Shown here: piece after piece, positions 42,980 to 52,331 of the stretch
Position numbering within the stretch: the stretch's first letter is position 1
Layout of the letters: the number at the start of each line of letters is the position of its first letter
Assembly: GCA_029260735.1 (NCBI GenBank)
Contig: JAJDCR010000007.1
Span: forward strand, 108,147 to 172,146
Length of the DNA stretch: 64,000 nucleotides
Direction: 5' to 3'
From: Planctomycetota bacterium
Lineage (GTDB): Bacteria > Planctomycetota > Uabimicrobiia > Uabimicrobiales > Uabimicrobiaceae
Notes under the pieces: generated by a model
What the model was told of the DNA's origin: nothing
Databases searched by the model: none
The model's input: the letters and a program-made list of their open reading frames with translations, nothing else
Position numbers and translations under genes: made by a program

Positions 42980-44107
42980 TTAATCGACAAGGCAAAGCTC
43001 ACTTGTTATATAGTCAGCAAAGAACTTCCCTTTTTTTGTGAGCAGAATTTTTCCCTCCACTAAGACAATATACTCTTCTTTTGTAAACTTTTGAACTCCC
43101 TCTTCTAATGGTTTGATGTAAGCCGAGAAATTTTCCCTCATCCAATTTAAATCACAACCCCATATGGTGCGAAGGGAAGTTAAAATGTATTCGTTGTACT
43201 TTTGTTGGGAGCTTAAGATTTCTTTTTCGTAAGGCACTGTATTCTTACTTAAGGCTTGGATATATTTTCCGTTTTGGGCAATATTCCATTGGCGAGAGAT
43301 TTTATTATAGGAATGGGCGGAAGGGCCTAGCCCTAAGTATGGTTGATTTTTCCAATAGCTCGTATTGTGGCAACTGAATTTACCCTTTTGGCAAAAATTA
43401 GAAGTTTCGTAGTGGATATAGTCTAGAGTTTCCATTAGGGAAATTAAAATTTCGAACTGCTCCGCACTTTTACTTTCCTCTACCGGAGGGATTTTTCCTT
43501 TTTGAATTAAGTGAATAAGAGGAGTATGGGGTTCTACAGTAAGACTATAGGCAGATAAATGGGGAATTTGTTTTTTGTGAACAATTTTGATGTTCTCTTT
43601 CCATCTTTGATTATCAAGAGTGGGGATGGCGTAGATTAAATCAATGGATAGATTTGTAAAACCAAGATCTTGAGCTCTTTCTATAGATAAAAAAGCATCT
43701 TTGCTTCCGTGGGCTCGATTTAAGATCTGGAGGTCTTCATCAAAAAAAGATTGGACTCCAATACTGAGTCGATTTATTCCTATTTGTCGCAGTTGTTGAA
43801 GCTTTTCCTTGGTTAAGTCGTCAGGGTTTGCTTCCAAAGTTACTTCAGCACTAGGAGAAATAGGAAAAGCTTCTCTAATGGCTTGATCTATGCTTTGTAG
43901 GTCATAACTGGATAAAAGAGAAGGAGTTCCTCCTCCAAAGTAAATACTAGTGACCTCTGACCCAGCTAAATAATCTTTTTGTAGCTGAATTTCCCTCAAA
44001 AGGGCTTGGACAAAGTCCTTTTTACGCCCTAGGGCGGTGGAAAAATGAAAGTTACAGTAGTGACAAGCTTGTTTGCAAAAAGGAATGTGAATATAAATAC
44101 CAGCCAT
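42980..44107 (-). CDS. hemW: Radical SAM haem chaperone HemW-like protein
   Basis: This is a 375-residue protein beginning MAGIYIHIPFCKQACHYCNF: C11-x3-C15-x2-C18 is the radical SAM site, and the HIPFC...C.YC.F form with its following GGGTPSLL is that of HemW/HemN-like proteins. The length fits HemW (about 380) rather than HemN (about 455), and the extra N-terminal cysteine region of HemN is absent. HemW binds haem and may insert it into respiratory enzymes. It converges with msrP. Confidence 0.88.
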   Translation of the reverse strand: MAGIYIHIPFCKQACHYCNFHFSTALGRKKDFVQALLREIQLQKDYLAGSEVTSIYFGGGTPSLLSSYDLQSIDQAIREAFPISPSAEVTLEANPDDLTKEKLQQLRQIGINRLSIGVQSFFDEDLQILNRAHGSKDAFLSIERAQDLGFTNLSIDLIYAIPTLDNQRWKENIKIVHKKQIPHLSAYSLTVEPHTPLIHLIQKGKIPPVEESKSAEQFEILISLMETLDYIHYETSNFCQKGKFSCHNTSYWKNQPYLGLGPSAHSYNKISRQWNIAQNGKYIQALSKNTVPYEKEILSSQQKYNEYILTSLRTIWGCDLNWMRENFSAYIKPLEEGVQKFTKEEYIVLVEGKILLTKKGKFFADYITSELCLVD

Positions 44108-44164
44108 AAACTATGTTCATTCAAAAATTTGGTGCTTGATTTTTAGGAAAAAAGTAACTAAATT

Positions 44165-44277
44165 AGGGCGTGTTCTTATTCAGCTTATTTTTTGTATTTT
44201 TTTAGTAAAAATAAAAAAAACTACTTTGAACTCAGTATTTCTATGGTCGCAGGATGGGCTGAATAAGAACACACCCT
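44165..44277. mobile_element. MITE-like element, copy B
   Basis: Terminal inverted repeats at 44165-44184 (AGGGCGTGTTCTTATTCAGC) and 44258-44277, one mismatch between arms, enclose a very AT-rich centre that differs from copies A and C. A TA dinucleotide lies outside or at each end, but a target-site duplication cannot be fixed. Frames crossing it are not genes. Confidence 0.7.
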
Positions 44278-44422
44278 TACGGGTAAAATTTAAAAACAAA
44301 AAAAGAATTTTTCCAAAACTCTTTTATAACATCATGTCTACGCTTTTAGCTCTTAACTCAGTTAGGAATATTAGGAATTAAAATTTTGTTTTCCAATTTT
44401 TCGATCTTGGGTTTTACCCATA

Positions 44423-44531
44423 AGGGCGTGTTTTCATTCAGCCCACCACGTTATGCAGCTACAACTAAGATTAAGAGTTATACATCTAATTTCCCAAAAC
44501 CTTGTAAAAAAGCTGAATGAGGACACGGCCT
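44423..44531. mobile_element. MITE-like element, copy C
   Basis: Terminal inverted repeats at 44423-44442 and 44512-44531 match with a few changes. The whole element is homologous to copy A in reverse orientation, including the central GTTATACATC/CTTAATC-like stretch. It lies 146 bases from copy B, so the hemW upstream region carries two insertions. The remainder of the 44108-44590 gap holds no gene. Confidence 0.7.
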
Positions 44532-44590
44532 AATTTTGATAGACTGTCTTTTTATAGACGATTTTTGGGATGATAGAGGAAGGACTACTT

Positions 44591-44845
44591 ATGAGCACCC
44601 CACCAAAAAGAAACAAATTTGAGAAAAATAGCCCTGGTAAACCAATACCAGAAGGCTTTAGCCTAAAAGAAATGCATCGTAAGAATGTGGATCCTAGTAT
44701 GCAAAAAAAGTTCAATGACTTTACTTTACGCATAAAAATGAGAGATCCTCTAGGAGAAGAAGCTCCTCCTCCTTTTAAGAAAAAATATTTAGGGGCTTTG
44801 GTTAGGTGGTATCTATGGAATAGGTGGAAACGCAAGAAAAAATAA
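44591..44845 (+). CDS. Small basic protein of unknown function
   Basis: The frame from ATG 44591 gives 84 residues (MSTPPKRNKFEKNSPGKPIP...). AGGAAGGA 44578-44585 is a good Shine-Dalgarno site 5 bases upstream, so I prefer this start over ATG 44570. The protein is rich in Lys, Arg and Pro and ends with a short amphipathic piece (LGALVRWYLWNRWKRKKK) that could touch membrane or nucleic acid. It converges with the large kinase gene, whose stop is 6 bases away. The opposite-strand frame over it is judged a shadow. Confidence 0.5.
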   Translation: MSTPPKRNKFEKNSPGKPIPEGFSLKEMHRKNVDPSMQKKFNDFTLRIKMRDPLGEEAPPPFKKKYLGALVRWYLWNRWKRKKK

Positions 44846-44851
44846 TTATCA

Positions 44852-47800
44852 CTACTTGGGATATTGACGGACAATTTTTTCGCTCTGCTTACTTTTTTCT
44901 TGTTGTTCTTGCTGCTCTTGTTTTTCTTCTTCTTGAAAGTCAGGTGGAGGTATTTCTATTGTATTTTCATCCATCAATGATCTTTCTGTCACTCCTTTGA
45001 CGGCGTGTAAGGCTACATCGGCTCCAATATTACCCGCAATGTTCCCTAAAAAATGACAGCCCTTAACGGAGGCTTTATTGGGAACTCTTCGCAAGCCTCG
45101 AACAAAAATTCCCCCCCCATTTTCATCGGCAATATTGGTTTGGAAATTACATTTTTCAAAGCTCGTAATTGTATAGACGTGTGCGTTAACAGCTCCGCCC
45201 GAGCCTTTGCAGTAGTTGTTCCTGAATTCTACTTGAGAGAACTTTGCATCGCTGGGCTCTTGACTATTTTCTCCTAAGATAAGAACAGCTCCTCCATTTT
45301 TTGTGAGAGCTCGGTTGCCATCAAAAGTACACTCTATAAAGCGACTACGAGTATAATCGTTAGCATTAATGGCTCCCCCAGAAACACGGCAATGGTTTTG
45401 GATGAACTGAACCTTACGGAAAGTGGCTTCGGTGTAGCACCCTCCTTCTTGTCCTAGCAGAACGATGGCTCCTCCATTTTTCTCTTTGGCAAAGTTACCT
45501 TCAAAATGGCAAAGATCAAACATTAGATGGCTGTATATATTTGCATTGATGGCACCTCCATCGACAGCGCAATAATTTTTGAGAAAAGTGCTTTCTTTGA
45601 AAGTGGCAATTGTGGGCGAAGTTGGATCGCCTCCCAAAACTAAAATGGCACCCCCTGTTTTTTTCTCGGCGTAGTTCTTTTCAAAAAGACATTGAGAGAA
45701 CTTAACTCGACTGAATCTGCCTAGAATTAAAGCTCCTCCATCGATTTCGCAATGATTGCCGATAAAGCGGACTTTGGAGAAAGTGGCATCACTTAGGTAT
45801 TTTGAATCTTTACCTGCAATTCCAAGAGCTCCACAGCAACCTTCCGCCCAATTTTTTTCAAATTTGCAGTCTTCAAAGATTACTCGACTATGAATTCCTG
45901 CAGCCATGGCGCCTCCATCACCTTTGCATTGGTTTTCGGTGAAGCTGACCTTGCGAAATTTTGCTTTACTAGGTTCGGCATTTGATTTACCGATAATCCC
46001 AATAGCTCCACAACTTCCTTGGGCTTTATTCGCGTGGAACTTACAGGTTTCTAAAATCATTTGAGTATGAGGACCAGCGGCAATTGCTCCGCCATCAACC
46101 TTGGAGCGGTTCTCGGTAAATCGGGCCCGGCGCAGGGTCATTTTACTTGTTCCTTCATCTCCTTTTCCGATGAAGGCAATAGCCCCTCCACTATTTTCGG
46201 CTAGGTTTCTTTCAAAGCGGACATCGTCAAAAATTGCTAAAGAGCAAAATCCCATGTTGAGGCTAGCTCCATCGCCTCCACAGAAATTTTCGGTAAAGTT
46301 AACGCGGCAGAAGCTAACTTCTGTGGCATTTTTTTCTCGCTTTCCGAGAATTTGAATGGCTCCTCCATTTTTGCTTTCAGCTTGGTTACCATTGAAGCGA
46401 CAGTCTTCTAGTTTGGCCCTAGTGAAAACATGGAGAAAAAGAGCTCCGGCAAAGAGTTTACTTCGGTTTTCTAAGAAACGAGTGCTTCGAAAAATAGTTT
46501 CGCTGTATTTTTCGCAGTCTATTCCTTTTATTTGGATAGCACCAGAATCTTCTTCTGATCGATTATTTTCAAAGCGACAGCTCTCAAAATTTGTTTTTGT
46601 TAGATCAATGGCGTTGATCGCCCCTCCGCTGATTTTACAACGGTTGCCAAAGAAAACTACTTCTTTAAAGTTGGCCTCGGTAGCTCGGTTTCCCTCATCT
46701 CCTGCGATTTCAATGGCTCCTCCGCTATCTTCCGCACTGTTGTTCTTGAAACGACAATTCTCAAACAAGGTGCGAGTGTAAACATTGGCATTAACAGCTC
46801 CGCCATCTAGTTTACAACGATTGCGATGAAAGGTAGTGCGGACGAACTTGGCTTCGCTTGTTGTTTCTTCGGCTCCTCCTACAATAACAACAGCTCCTCC
46901 ACTGTTATCTTCGCTGTAGTTGCCTTCAAAGCGACAACCTTCTAAAGAAAGGTGAGAGTTAATATTGGCGTTAATTGCTCCTCCGTCAACTCTGCATCTG
47001 TTTTCTGAAAAGACAACTTGTGATAGACTGGCTAGACTTTGTTTGGCGATACCTTTGCCGTCAATAGCAATAGCCCCTCCGCTATCTCTGTCGGAACTAT
47101 TGCTACCAAAACGAAGTTTTTCTAAGGTAATTTGAGTGCCTTTTTTTGCAACAATGGCGCCACCTCTATTTTGGCAGCGATTTCCTGTGAATTTCGATTT
47201 GTCTACTCGCAGCTTTGAGAAAAGATCTTCTTTTCCGACGATAGCAATAGCTCCTCCACTATCCTCGGCAATGTTTCCATCGTATTGGCAATCTTCGATA
47301 GAAGCTACGCTATAGAAGTTAAAGTAGGCGGTACCACCAGAGATTTGGGAGCGATTTTCCGAAAAAGTGCTTCTTTGGATCTCACAGTGAGCTACTCTGG
47401 ATCCATCACGGCCTCGAATGTAAAGACAACCTCCGTCTTCCCCTGATCTATTTCCTTCGAAATGGCAGTCATTTAAGGTTATCTTGTGGCAACTATGAGC
47501 ATAAATAACTCCCCCATGCCCTTGAGAGTGGTTTCCTGTGAAAACAACTTGAGAAAACTCAGCTTCAATAGAAGAGTCTCCTTTTTCGACAAAATGCAAA
47601 GCACCTCCGTTATTTTCGACCTTGTTTCCTCGGAAGCAACATTCTTTGAATTTAAAGGCACCAGCTTCGGCGTGAATGGCCCCCCCGCAGATTAAACTAT
47701 CTTCAGAAGTTCCTTGTCCACTTTCAAAAGTACATCCTACAATGGATTGAGTTTCATTGGAAACTCCCACCAAAAAGCGAATTCCTGCCCAACCTTCTCT

Positions 47801-49654
47801 CACGTCTTCGGGGAGAAATTGAACACTGCCCTGTAGGGCTTCTTCATCCCATTTTCCGTCTGTCGTAATTTTGCCTAAACATTCTATTCCGATGCCAGGA
47901 GCAAAACGAAGAATAGTCTCTCCTGATAATTTAAGGTGTCCATTTTTTTCTATTCTTAGCCAACTATCCAGCCAGTATTCTCCTTCTGGGAAAGTGAAAG
48001 ACCGATTCAAACTTCCCTTTTTTAGAATTTTATAGGCCTCTAATTTTCTCTCTAAGGCGTTCATAAAATTTTCGAGATTAGTTATCGGGCTACTAGGCTG
48101 TAGAGTGGTTCTTAGGACATCTCTAAACTTGTCTGGAACATTGCCCCAGTTGGGTACATCTTGGTCGTATTTAACTCCGACAAAAAGATTATAAATTAAA
48201 GCTGCTAGATCTTTTGCTGGTATTTCTTTTTGATTGGCAAAGGGCCAACGCAAGGCTAGTACCTGAAAAGGGTCTACAAAAATCTCGGAAAAATCAGGAA
48301 CACTTGGTTGCAAGCTTAGGTCACGAGCTTGGTTTAAGGCTCGTACTATAACAAGAACTAACTCGACCATCTCATCTGCACTTAGATCAGCTAAGCGACT
48401 GCTGATATTTTTTCCTTTGGGTTTTTCGTAGACAAGAAGTGCTTGTCGTGGTAACTCTTCTCCTTGGCCAATGCCTGGAATAAATTTGGTGATCGGAATA
48501 ACTACATCATCTGGAAAATCAGCGGCCCGAGTTAATTGCTCTTGGAGAACTTCCCACTTTTCTCTTGTTAAGTCACGAGAAAAAGGCATTTCGGCGACGG
48601 AAACTTCCGAAAGCCCTTGGCTTTTAAAAAGTCGCAAAACTAAATTTTTTAGAGGAGTGGTCGCAGTATCATAACTTAGAGCTTTGCGTAGATATTCAAA
48701 GGCTTTCTCGGTTAACCCTTTTTTGATAGGTTTCGGAAAAACGCCTGTGCAAGAAAATAAACGACTGGCCCGTTCTGCTTGCAAATCACGATTAATCCTA
48801 CCCCATTGTTTTAAATCATTGGCCATATCTTCTGCATTTTGATAGCGATCAACAGGCTTTTTTGCTAGTGCCTTGATACAAATATTATCTAAGTGCTTAT
48901 CAATATTCTCATTGATTTTAGAGGGGCGGGTGAGTTTTTTGTTTAAAGCAATTTCTTGAGCGGCAAATATTCTTTGTACTTCGGAGAGTTCCTCCCAGTT
49001 CTCTGGAATAAAGGGAGGTTTTCCCGTGAGTAATTCAAAAAGAATAGCTCCTAGAGCCCATATGTCAGTACGCTCATCGCAGTTTTCTCCGCGAAATTGT
49101 TCGGGAGCAGCGTAGGCCGGAGACCCTTCAAAAATAGATGTGTTTGATGATATTTGGTCCATCATTTTGGCCAAACCAAAATCAAGAATCTTGGGGTTTC
49201 CTTCTTCATCAACAAATATGTTCGATGGCTTTAAGTCTCGGTGGATAATTCTCATTGTATGAGCATAGGCAACACTCGTGGCGACTTTTTGAACTAATTC
49301 GACAATATCTCGTGCTGGTAGGTAATTCTCGGTTATTAGGCTTTTACCTTTGGCAAACTCCATAACAAGGTAGGGAATGGATAGTTTTTCTTCGTCTTCC
49401 CCTATTAGGTAAATACCTGCCTGAAAAGACTTTGCTATGTTGGGGTGTTCCAATCTGGTGATAGCGGATATTTCGCGAGCAAAGTTGTCTGCCAATCGAG
49501 GATCTTTTTTTATATTTTCACTCCACGGAATCTTGATGGCAACAATCTCGGAATTTTCTTCATTTTGGGCTTTGTATACAATGCCATTTCCGCCACTTCC
49601 AATTTGCTCTAGGATACAATAATTATCAATTATTTGCCCAACTTTTAAGCTCAT
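44852..49654 (-). CDS. Ser/Thr protein kinase fused to a giant right-handed beta-helix domain
   Basis: This is a 1600-residue protein. Residues 10-285 are a complete PknB-like kinase: IGSGGNGIVYKA, K41 in VAIKIPW, HRDLKPSNIF with D140, LDFGLAKM (DFG 158-160), and SPAYAAPEQF. Residues 330-555 are a helical linker. From about 560 to 1540 there is a parallel beta-helix of about 30 turns, each marked by GGAI, GGAV or GGAL and each followed by C.F..N. The turns alternate in two types, one with NAN.YS and one with I.I.GK, so the true unit is a two-turn block of about 55 residues repeated some 15 times. No TM segment is visible, so unlike surface beta-helices it would be cytosolic. The tail is Glu/Gln rich. 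The function is probably binding or scaffolding controlled by phosphorylation. Confidence 0.9.
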   Translation of the reverse strand: MSLKVGQIIDNYCILEQIGSGGNGIVYKAQNEENSEIVAIKIPWSENIKKDPRLADNFAREISAITRLEHPNIAKSFQAGIYLIGEDEEKLSIPYLVMEFAKGKSLITENYLPARDIVELVQKVATSVAYAHTMRIIHRDLKPSNIFVDEEGNPKILDFGLAKMMDQISSNTSIFEGSPAYAAPEQFRGENCDERTDIWALGAILFELLTGKPPFIPENWEELSEVQRIFAAQEIALNKKLTRPSKINENIDKHLDNICIKALAKKPVDRYQNAEDMANDLKQWGRINRDLQAERASRLFSCTGVFPKPIKKGLTEKAFEYLRKALSYDTATTPLKNLVLRLFKSQGLSEVSVAEMPFSRDLTREKWEVLQEQLTRAADFPDDVVIPITKFIPGIGQGEELPRQALLVYEKPKGKNISSRLADLSADEMVELVLVIVRALNQARDLSLQPSVPDFSEIFVDPFQVLALRWPFANQKEIPAKDLAALIYNLFVGVKYDQDVPNWGNVPDKFRDVLRTTLQPSSPITNLENFMNALERKLEAYKILKKGSLNRSFTFPEGEYWLDSWLRIEKNGHLKLSGETILRFAPGIGIECLGKITTDGKWDEEALQGSVQFLPEDVREGWAGIRFLVGVSNETQSIVGCTFESGQGTSEDSLICGGAIHAEAGAFKFKECCFRGNKVENNGGALHFVEKGDSSIEAEFSQVVFTGNHSQGHGGVIYAHSCHKITLNDCHFEGNRSGEDGGCLYIRGRDGSRVAHCEIQRSTFSENRSQISGGTAYFNFYSVASIEDCQYDGNIAEDSGGAIAIVGKEDLFSKLRVDKSKFTGNRCQNRGGAIVAKKGTQITLEKLRFGSNSSDRDSGGAIAIDGKGIAKQSLASLSQVVFSENRCRVDGGAINANINSHLSLEGCRFEGNYSEDNSGGAVVIVGGAEETTSEAKFVRTTFHRNRCKLDGGAVNANVYTRTLFENCRFKNNSAEDSGGAIEIAGDEGNRATEANFKEVVFFGNRCKISGGAINAIDLTKTNFESCRFENNRSEEDSGAIQIKGIDCEKYSETIFRSTRFLENRSKLFAGALFLHVFTRAKLEDCRFNGNQAESKNGGAIQILGKREKNATEVSFCRVNFTENFCGGDGASLNMGFCSLAIFDDVRFERNLAENSGGAIAFIGKGDEGTSKMTLRRARFTENRSKVDGGAIAAGPHTQMILETCKFHANKAQGSCGAIGIIGKSNAEPSKAKFRKVSFTENQCKGDGGAMAAGIHSRVIFEDCKFEKNWAEGCCGALGIAGKDSKYLSDATFSKVRFIGNHCEIDGGALILGRFSRVKFSQCLFEKNYAEKKTGGAILVLGGDPTSPTIATFKESTFLKNYCAVDGGAINANIYSHLMFDLCHFEGNFAKEKNGGAIVLLGQEGGCYTEATFRKVQFIQNHCRVSGGAINANDYTRSRFIECTFDGNRALTKNGGAVLILGENSQEPSDAKFSQVEFRNNYCKGSGGAVNAHVYTITSFEKCNFQTNIADENGGGIFVRGLRRVPNKASVKGCHFLGNIAGNIGADVALHAVKGVTERSLMDENTIEIPPPDFQEEEKQEQQEQQEKSKQSEKIVRQYPK

Positions 49655-49708
49655 AGTTTCTGCCTTATTCGGTAACTAATTACTCAATCCATCTAGTCAA
49701 ATCAAATT

Positions 49709-49867
49709 AGGTGCTTGGAAAGAAATAATCTCTCTAGTTGCGTAGCAGATTTTGTTTGCTAGCAAGGCGCTTTCGATGGCGCATAGTTTTTTTCTGTAAC
49801 AGAGAAGCAACGTAGCTAGCGAACAAAAGATCAAGCAAATAGGGAGATTATTTCTTTCCAAGCACCT
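49709..49867. mobile_element. Second-family inverted-repeat element (MITE-like)
   Basis: Perfect 24-base inverted repeats lie at 49709-49732 and 49844-49867; the outer end begins AGGTGCTTGGAAAGAAATAA. The centre of 111 bases contains a second imperfect pair (TTTGTTTGCTAGC and GCTAGCGAACAAAA). There is no ORF. It differs in sequence from copies A-C. The rest of the 49655-50096 gap is AT-rich and holds nothing else clear. Confidence 0.7.
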
Positions 49868-50096
49868 TGATCCAATTCAATTCACTGCTTTACCAAACTA
49901 CTCTATCTTATTTTAACATTAGCAAACACTGAGTTCAAGGAAAGAACTAACCATTTTTATTTATGGGTAAATCGTTTCGAGGAGAGAAACGAATTTTGAT
50001 GTTGTAATTTGGAGTAAAAAGAGTAAAATTAAAACCCAAAAGTTTCTAAGCAAATTTTCTCGCTATTTTGATTTTGTTTGTATGGAGTATAAAGAC

Positions 50097-52106
50097 ATGA
50101 ATGAAGCAAATCGATACTGGCAGGGGCCTTTCGCCGGCCAGAGAGTTCCCATTAGTCCCAGCGTTATTATCCTTGGTTTTCTTGCTGTCCTCGTTCTTAT
50201 GGGGGGAGTTTGCTGTATCCATGTTTATAGTGAAGAGGATCACTTGGTTGCAAGAAGTCTTTACTATGCGACTTCTCTTTTAGGGCACAATGGAACACAA
50301 GCCTTCCAAGCTATTTATTCCATTATTCCAGGAGGGAAAGTTAGTTTAGATGCACTGGAGAAAACACCTGATTGTTCAGCGATGATCGCTCTTCTTTTTT
50401 GGGCGACTTTCATTTGGGCTTTTTTTGGCGGTGCGATTAATCGTTTTGCGGCTTACCACATTGCTAAGCAAGATGATATCTCGATAGGAAGAGCTCTCAA
50501 GTTTGCTTGGAGACAGAAGTTTGCTCTTTTTTTTAGTCCGCTCTTTTTAGTTGTTTTAATCGCTTTTTTTGTGGCTTGCAATTACTTTGCTGGTTTTTTA
50601 GCGATGAATGTTCCTGTTATTGGACCGATTTTGTTTGCCTTACTTTTCTTTTTGGTATTTTTATCCTCTGCTTTGATTATGCTTTTAGGGATTGGTTTAG
50701 TCGGAGGATTTAACCTAACATCTTCTGCTATTTCTACCGAGAGTTGCTCAGGAACAGAGGGCACAATGACCTCTATTCAGTATATTATCTCTCGCCCTTG
50801 GTCTTACCTTACCTACCATACTTTGCTAATCGCTTCTGTTGTTTTACTCTTGTGGTTGGGAGGGATTTTCTTAGACATTACCTTCTCTACTTCTTCCATT
50901 AGTAGCACAAAGGCAGACATTACAAGTTATCGTTTTGATGACGAATGGAAGACTGTGACTGTGGCTACGCTGTCAAATGATGAAGATGAAGTGGAAAAGT
51001 ACTACATTGACAGTGATTTGTTTGAACAAGTAAAGAACCAGTACGAAGAAAATTACGAAAAAGCTTCTGATTTAGAGAAAAAAAGACTGAAGGAAGATGA
51101 ACCTAAGTTTTACCCTGCTGGTCTCAAAGATGTTTGGTCTTACATTCAGGGAACGCCTACTTTTTCCAAAATGTACGAGAGAAAAATTAACGATGTTGTC
51201 TCGGCAGAGCGCGCGATGAGTTTTAAGAATCTCTGGGAGTTAGATAAAAATTGGGCTAGCGTGGGAGCTATCTTGATGATTTTCTACTTTGCCATGCAAT
51301 ATCTAATCTATGGCTATATTTTTGCTTATATTTTCTCTGCCAGCACAATGATTTACTTCTTAATGCGTAAGGAAGTAGACGGTTGTGATTTGGATGAAAT
51401 TTGGGAAGACGAAGAGGGACACTTAGAGTTACCTCCTTTAGACAAAGCTCCTTCTCTTGGCAAAGACAAGAAAGAGGAGAAGAAGAAAAAGAAGAGAGAG
51501 GAAAAAGAAAAGAAGAAAGAAGAAAAGAGAAAGAAACTTGCTGCCAAAGAAGAATCTTCTAAGACAGAAACTAAGGCAGAAGATAGCAAGGCCTCTTCTG
51601 ATGAGAAAGATGAGAAAGATGAATCTACGGGGCCTGCAACAAAGATGTATCGCTTTGTAGAGCAACAAGCAAAGGAAAAGTCAGAAGATGAAAAGAAAGA
51701 TGACTCTTCAGATAAAAAGGAAGATAAGAAAGAGGATTCTCCAGAAAAAGAAGACTCTTCTTCTAAAGTAGAGGATAAAAAAGACGAAAAGAAAGAGGAT
51801 ACTAAAGAAGATACTAAAGAAGATACTAAAGAAGATAAGAAGGACTCCTCAGAGAAGGAAGAAGAGTCTACTGAGAAAGAAGATAAAAAGGATGGGAAAT
51901 CCACTCCTCGTCAGATGGAGAGTAGTACGATGACAATTCCTTTAGTCAGCCGTAAGTCTGAGAAAAAGAAAGATAAGAATAAAGATAAGGACAAAAAGTC
52001 CGAGGATAAATCTGAGGAAAAGTCCGAGGAAAAGTCTAAGGATAAATCTGAGGACAAAGATAAAGGAAAAGACGAGAAGAAATCCTCTCTTGATTTTATG
52101 GATTAA
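50097..52106 (+). CDS. Polytopic membrane protein with a long Lys/Glu/Asp tail
   Basis: The start is placed at ATG 50097, with GGAG at 50085-50088 at proper distance; this gives 669 residues. There are about six hydrophobic segments (about 24-43, 98-116, 145-165, 170-200, 245-268, 405-435 of the longer frame). Residues from about 455 to the end are an extremely charged low-complexity region made of KKEEK, KEDK, EDTK, SEEK and SKDK type units. The loop between TM 5 and 6 is a soluble domain. No family is recognised. The tail should be disordered and cytosolic if the N-terminus is inside. A hairpin and a terminator follow. Confidence 0.75.
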   Translation: MNEANRYWQGPFAGQRVPISPSVIILGFLAVLVLMGGVCCIHVYSEEDHLVARSLYYATSLLGHNGTQAFQAIYSIIPGGKVSLDALEKTPDCSAMIALLFWATFIWAFFGGAINRFAAYHIAKQDDISIGRALKFAWRQKFALFFSPLFLVVLIAFFVACNYFAGFLAMNVPVIGPILFALLFFLVFLSSALIMLLGIGLVGGFNLTSSAISTESCSGTEGTMTSIQYIISRPWSYLTYHTLLIASVVLLLWLGGIFLDITFSTSSISSTKADITSYRFDDEWKTVTVATLSNDEDEVEKYYIDSDLFEQVKNQYEENYEKASDLEKKRLKEDEPKFYPAGLKDVWSYIQGTPTFSKMYERKINDVVSAERAMSFKNLWELDKNWASVGAILMIFYFAMQYLIYGYIFAYIFSASTMIYFLMRKEVDGCDLDEIWEDEEGHLELPPLDKAPSLGKDKKEEKKKKKREEKEKKKEEKRKKLAAKEESSKTETKAEDSKASSDEKDEKDESTGPATKMYRFVEQQAKEKSEDEKKDDSSDKKEDKKEDSPEKEDSSSKVEDKKDEKKEDTKEDTKEDTKEDKKDSSEKEEESTEKEDKKDGKSTPRQMESSTMTIPLVSRKSEKKKDKNKDKDKKSEDKSEEKSEEKSKDKSEDKDKGKDEKKSSLDFMD

Positions 52107-52171
52107 GAAAAGACTAAGCGCGATGTTTCCTGGAGGGCTTTGGCTCGACTGCTGTTGAAAAAGATGATCAA

Positions 52172-52218
52172 AAACCGTTCTAAGTACCATGTTCGTTGGA
52201 GGGTGCTTAGAACGGTTT
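52172..52218 (+). repeat. Hairpin downstream of the charged-tail protein gene
   Basis: AAACCGTTCTAAGTAC (52172-52187) pairs with GTGCTTAGAACGGTTT (52203-52218), one G-T, with a 15-base loop. There is no T-run directly after it, so it may be an RNA stabiliser or a repeat remnant rather than a terminator. Confidence 0.5.
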
Positions 52219-52280
52219 CAGATAAGGAACACCCTCCCACCCTCGCTAAAAAATGCCAATAAAAAAAATGCCAATAAAAA

Positions 52281-52305
52281 AAGCTCCACAATGTGGAGCT
52301 TTTTT
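52281..52305. terminator. Bidirectional Rho-independent terminator
   Basis: The stem AGCTCCA (52281-52287) / TGGAGCT (52293-52299) has A-runs before it and T-runs after it, so it can end transcription from both sides. It lies between two convergent genes, the charged-tail membrane protein and the FHA/ATPase protein. Confidence 0.85.
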
Positions 52306-52331
52306 TATTGGGGTCGAGTGCTTGATGAGTA

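Noticed and set aside
44136..44381. 81-codon plus-strand frame
   Set aside because: Most of it is MITE-like copy B.
44530..44874. 114-codon minus-strand frame
   Set aside because: It overlaps the end of the beta-helix kinase gene and the small basic gene, which has a good ribosome binding site.
51353..51904. 183-codon minus-strand Ser/Phe-rich frame
   Set aside because: Reverse-strand shadow of the Lys/Glu/Asp tail of the membrane protein.
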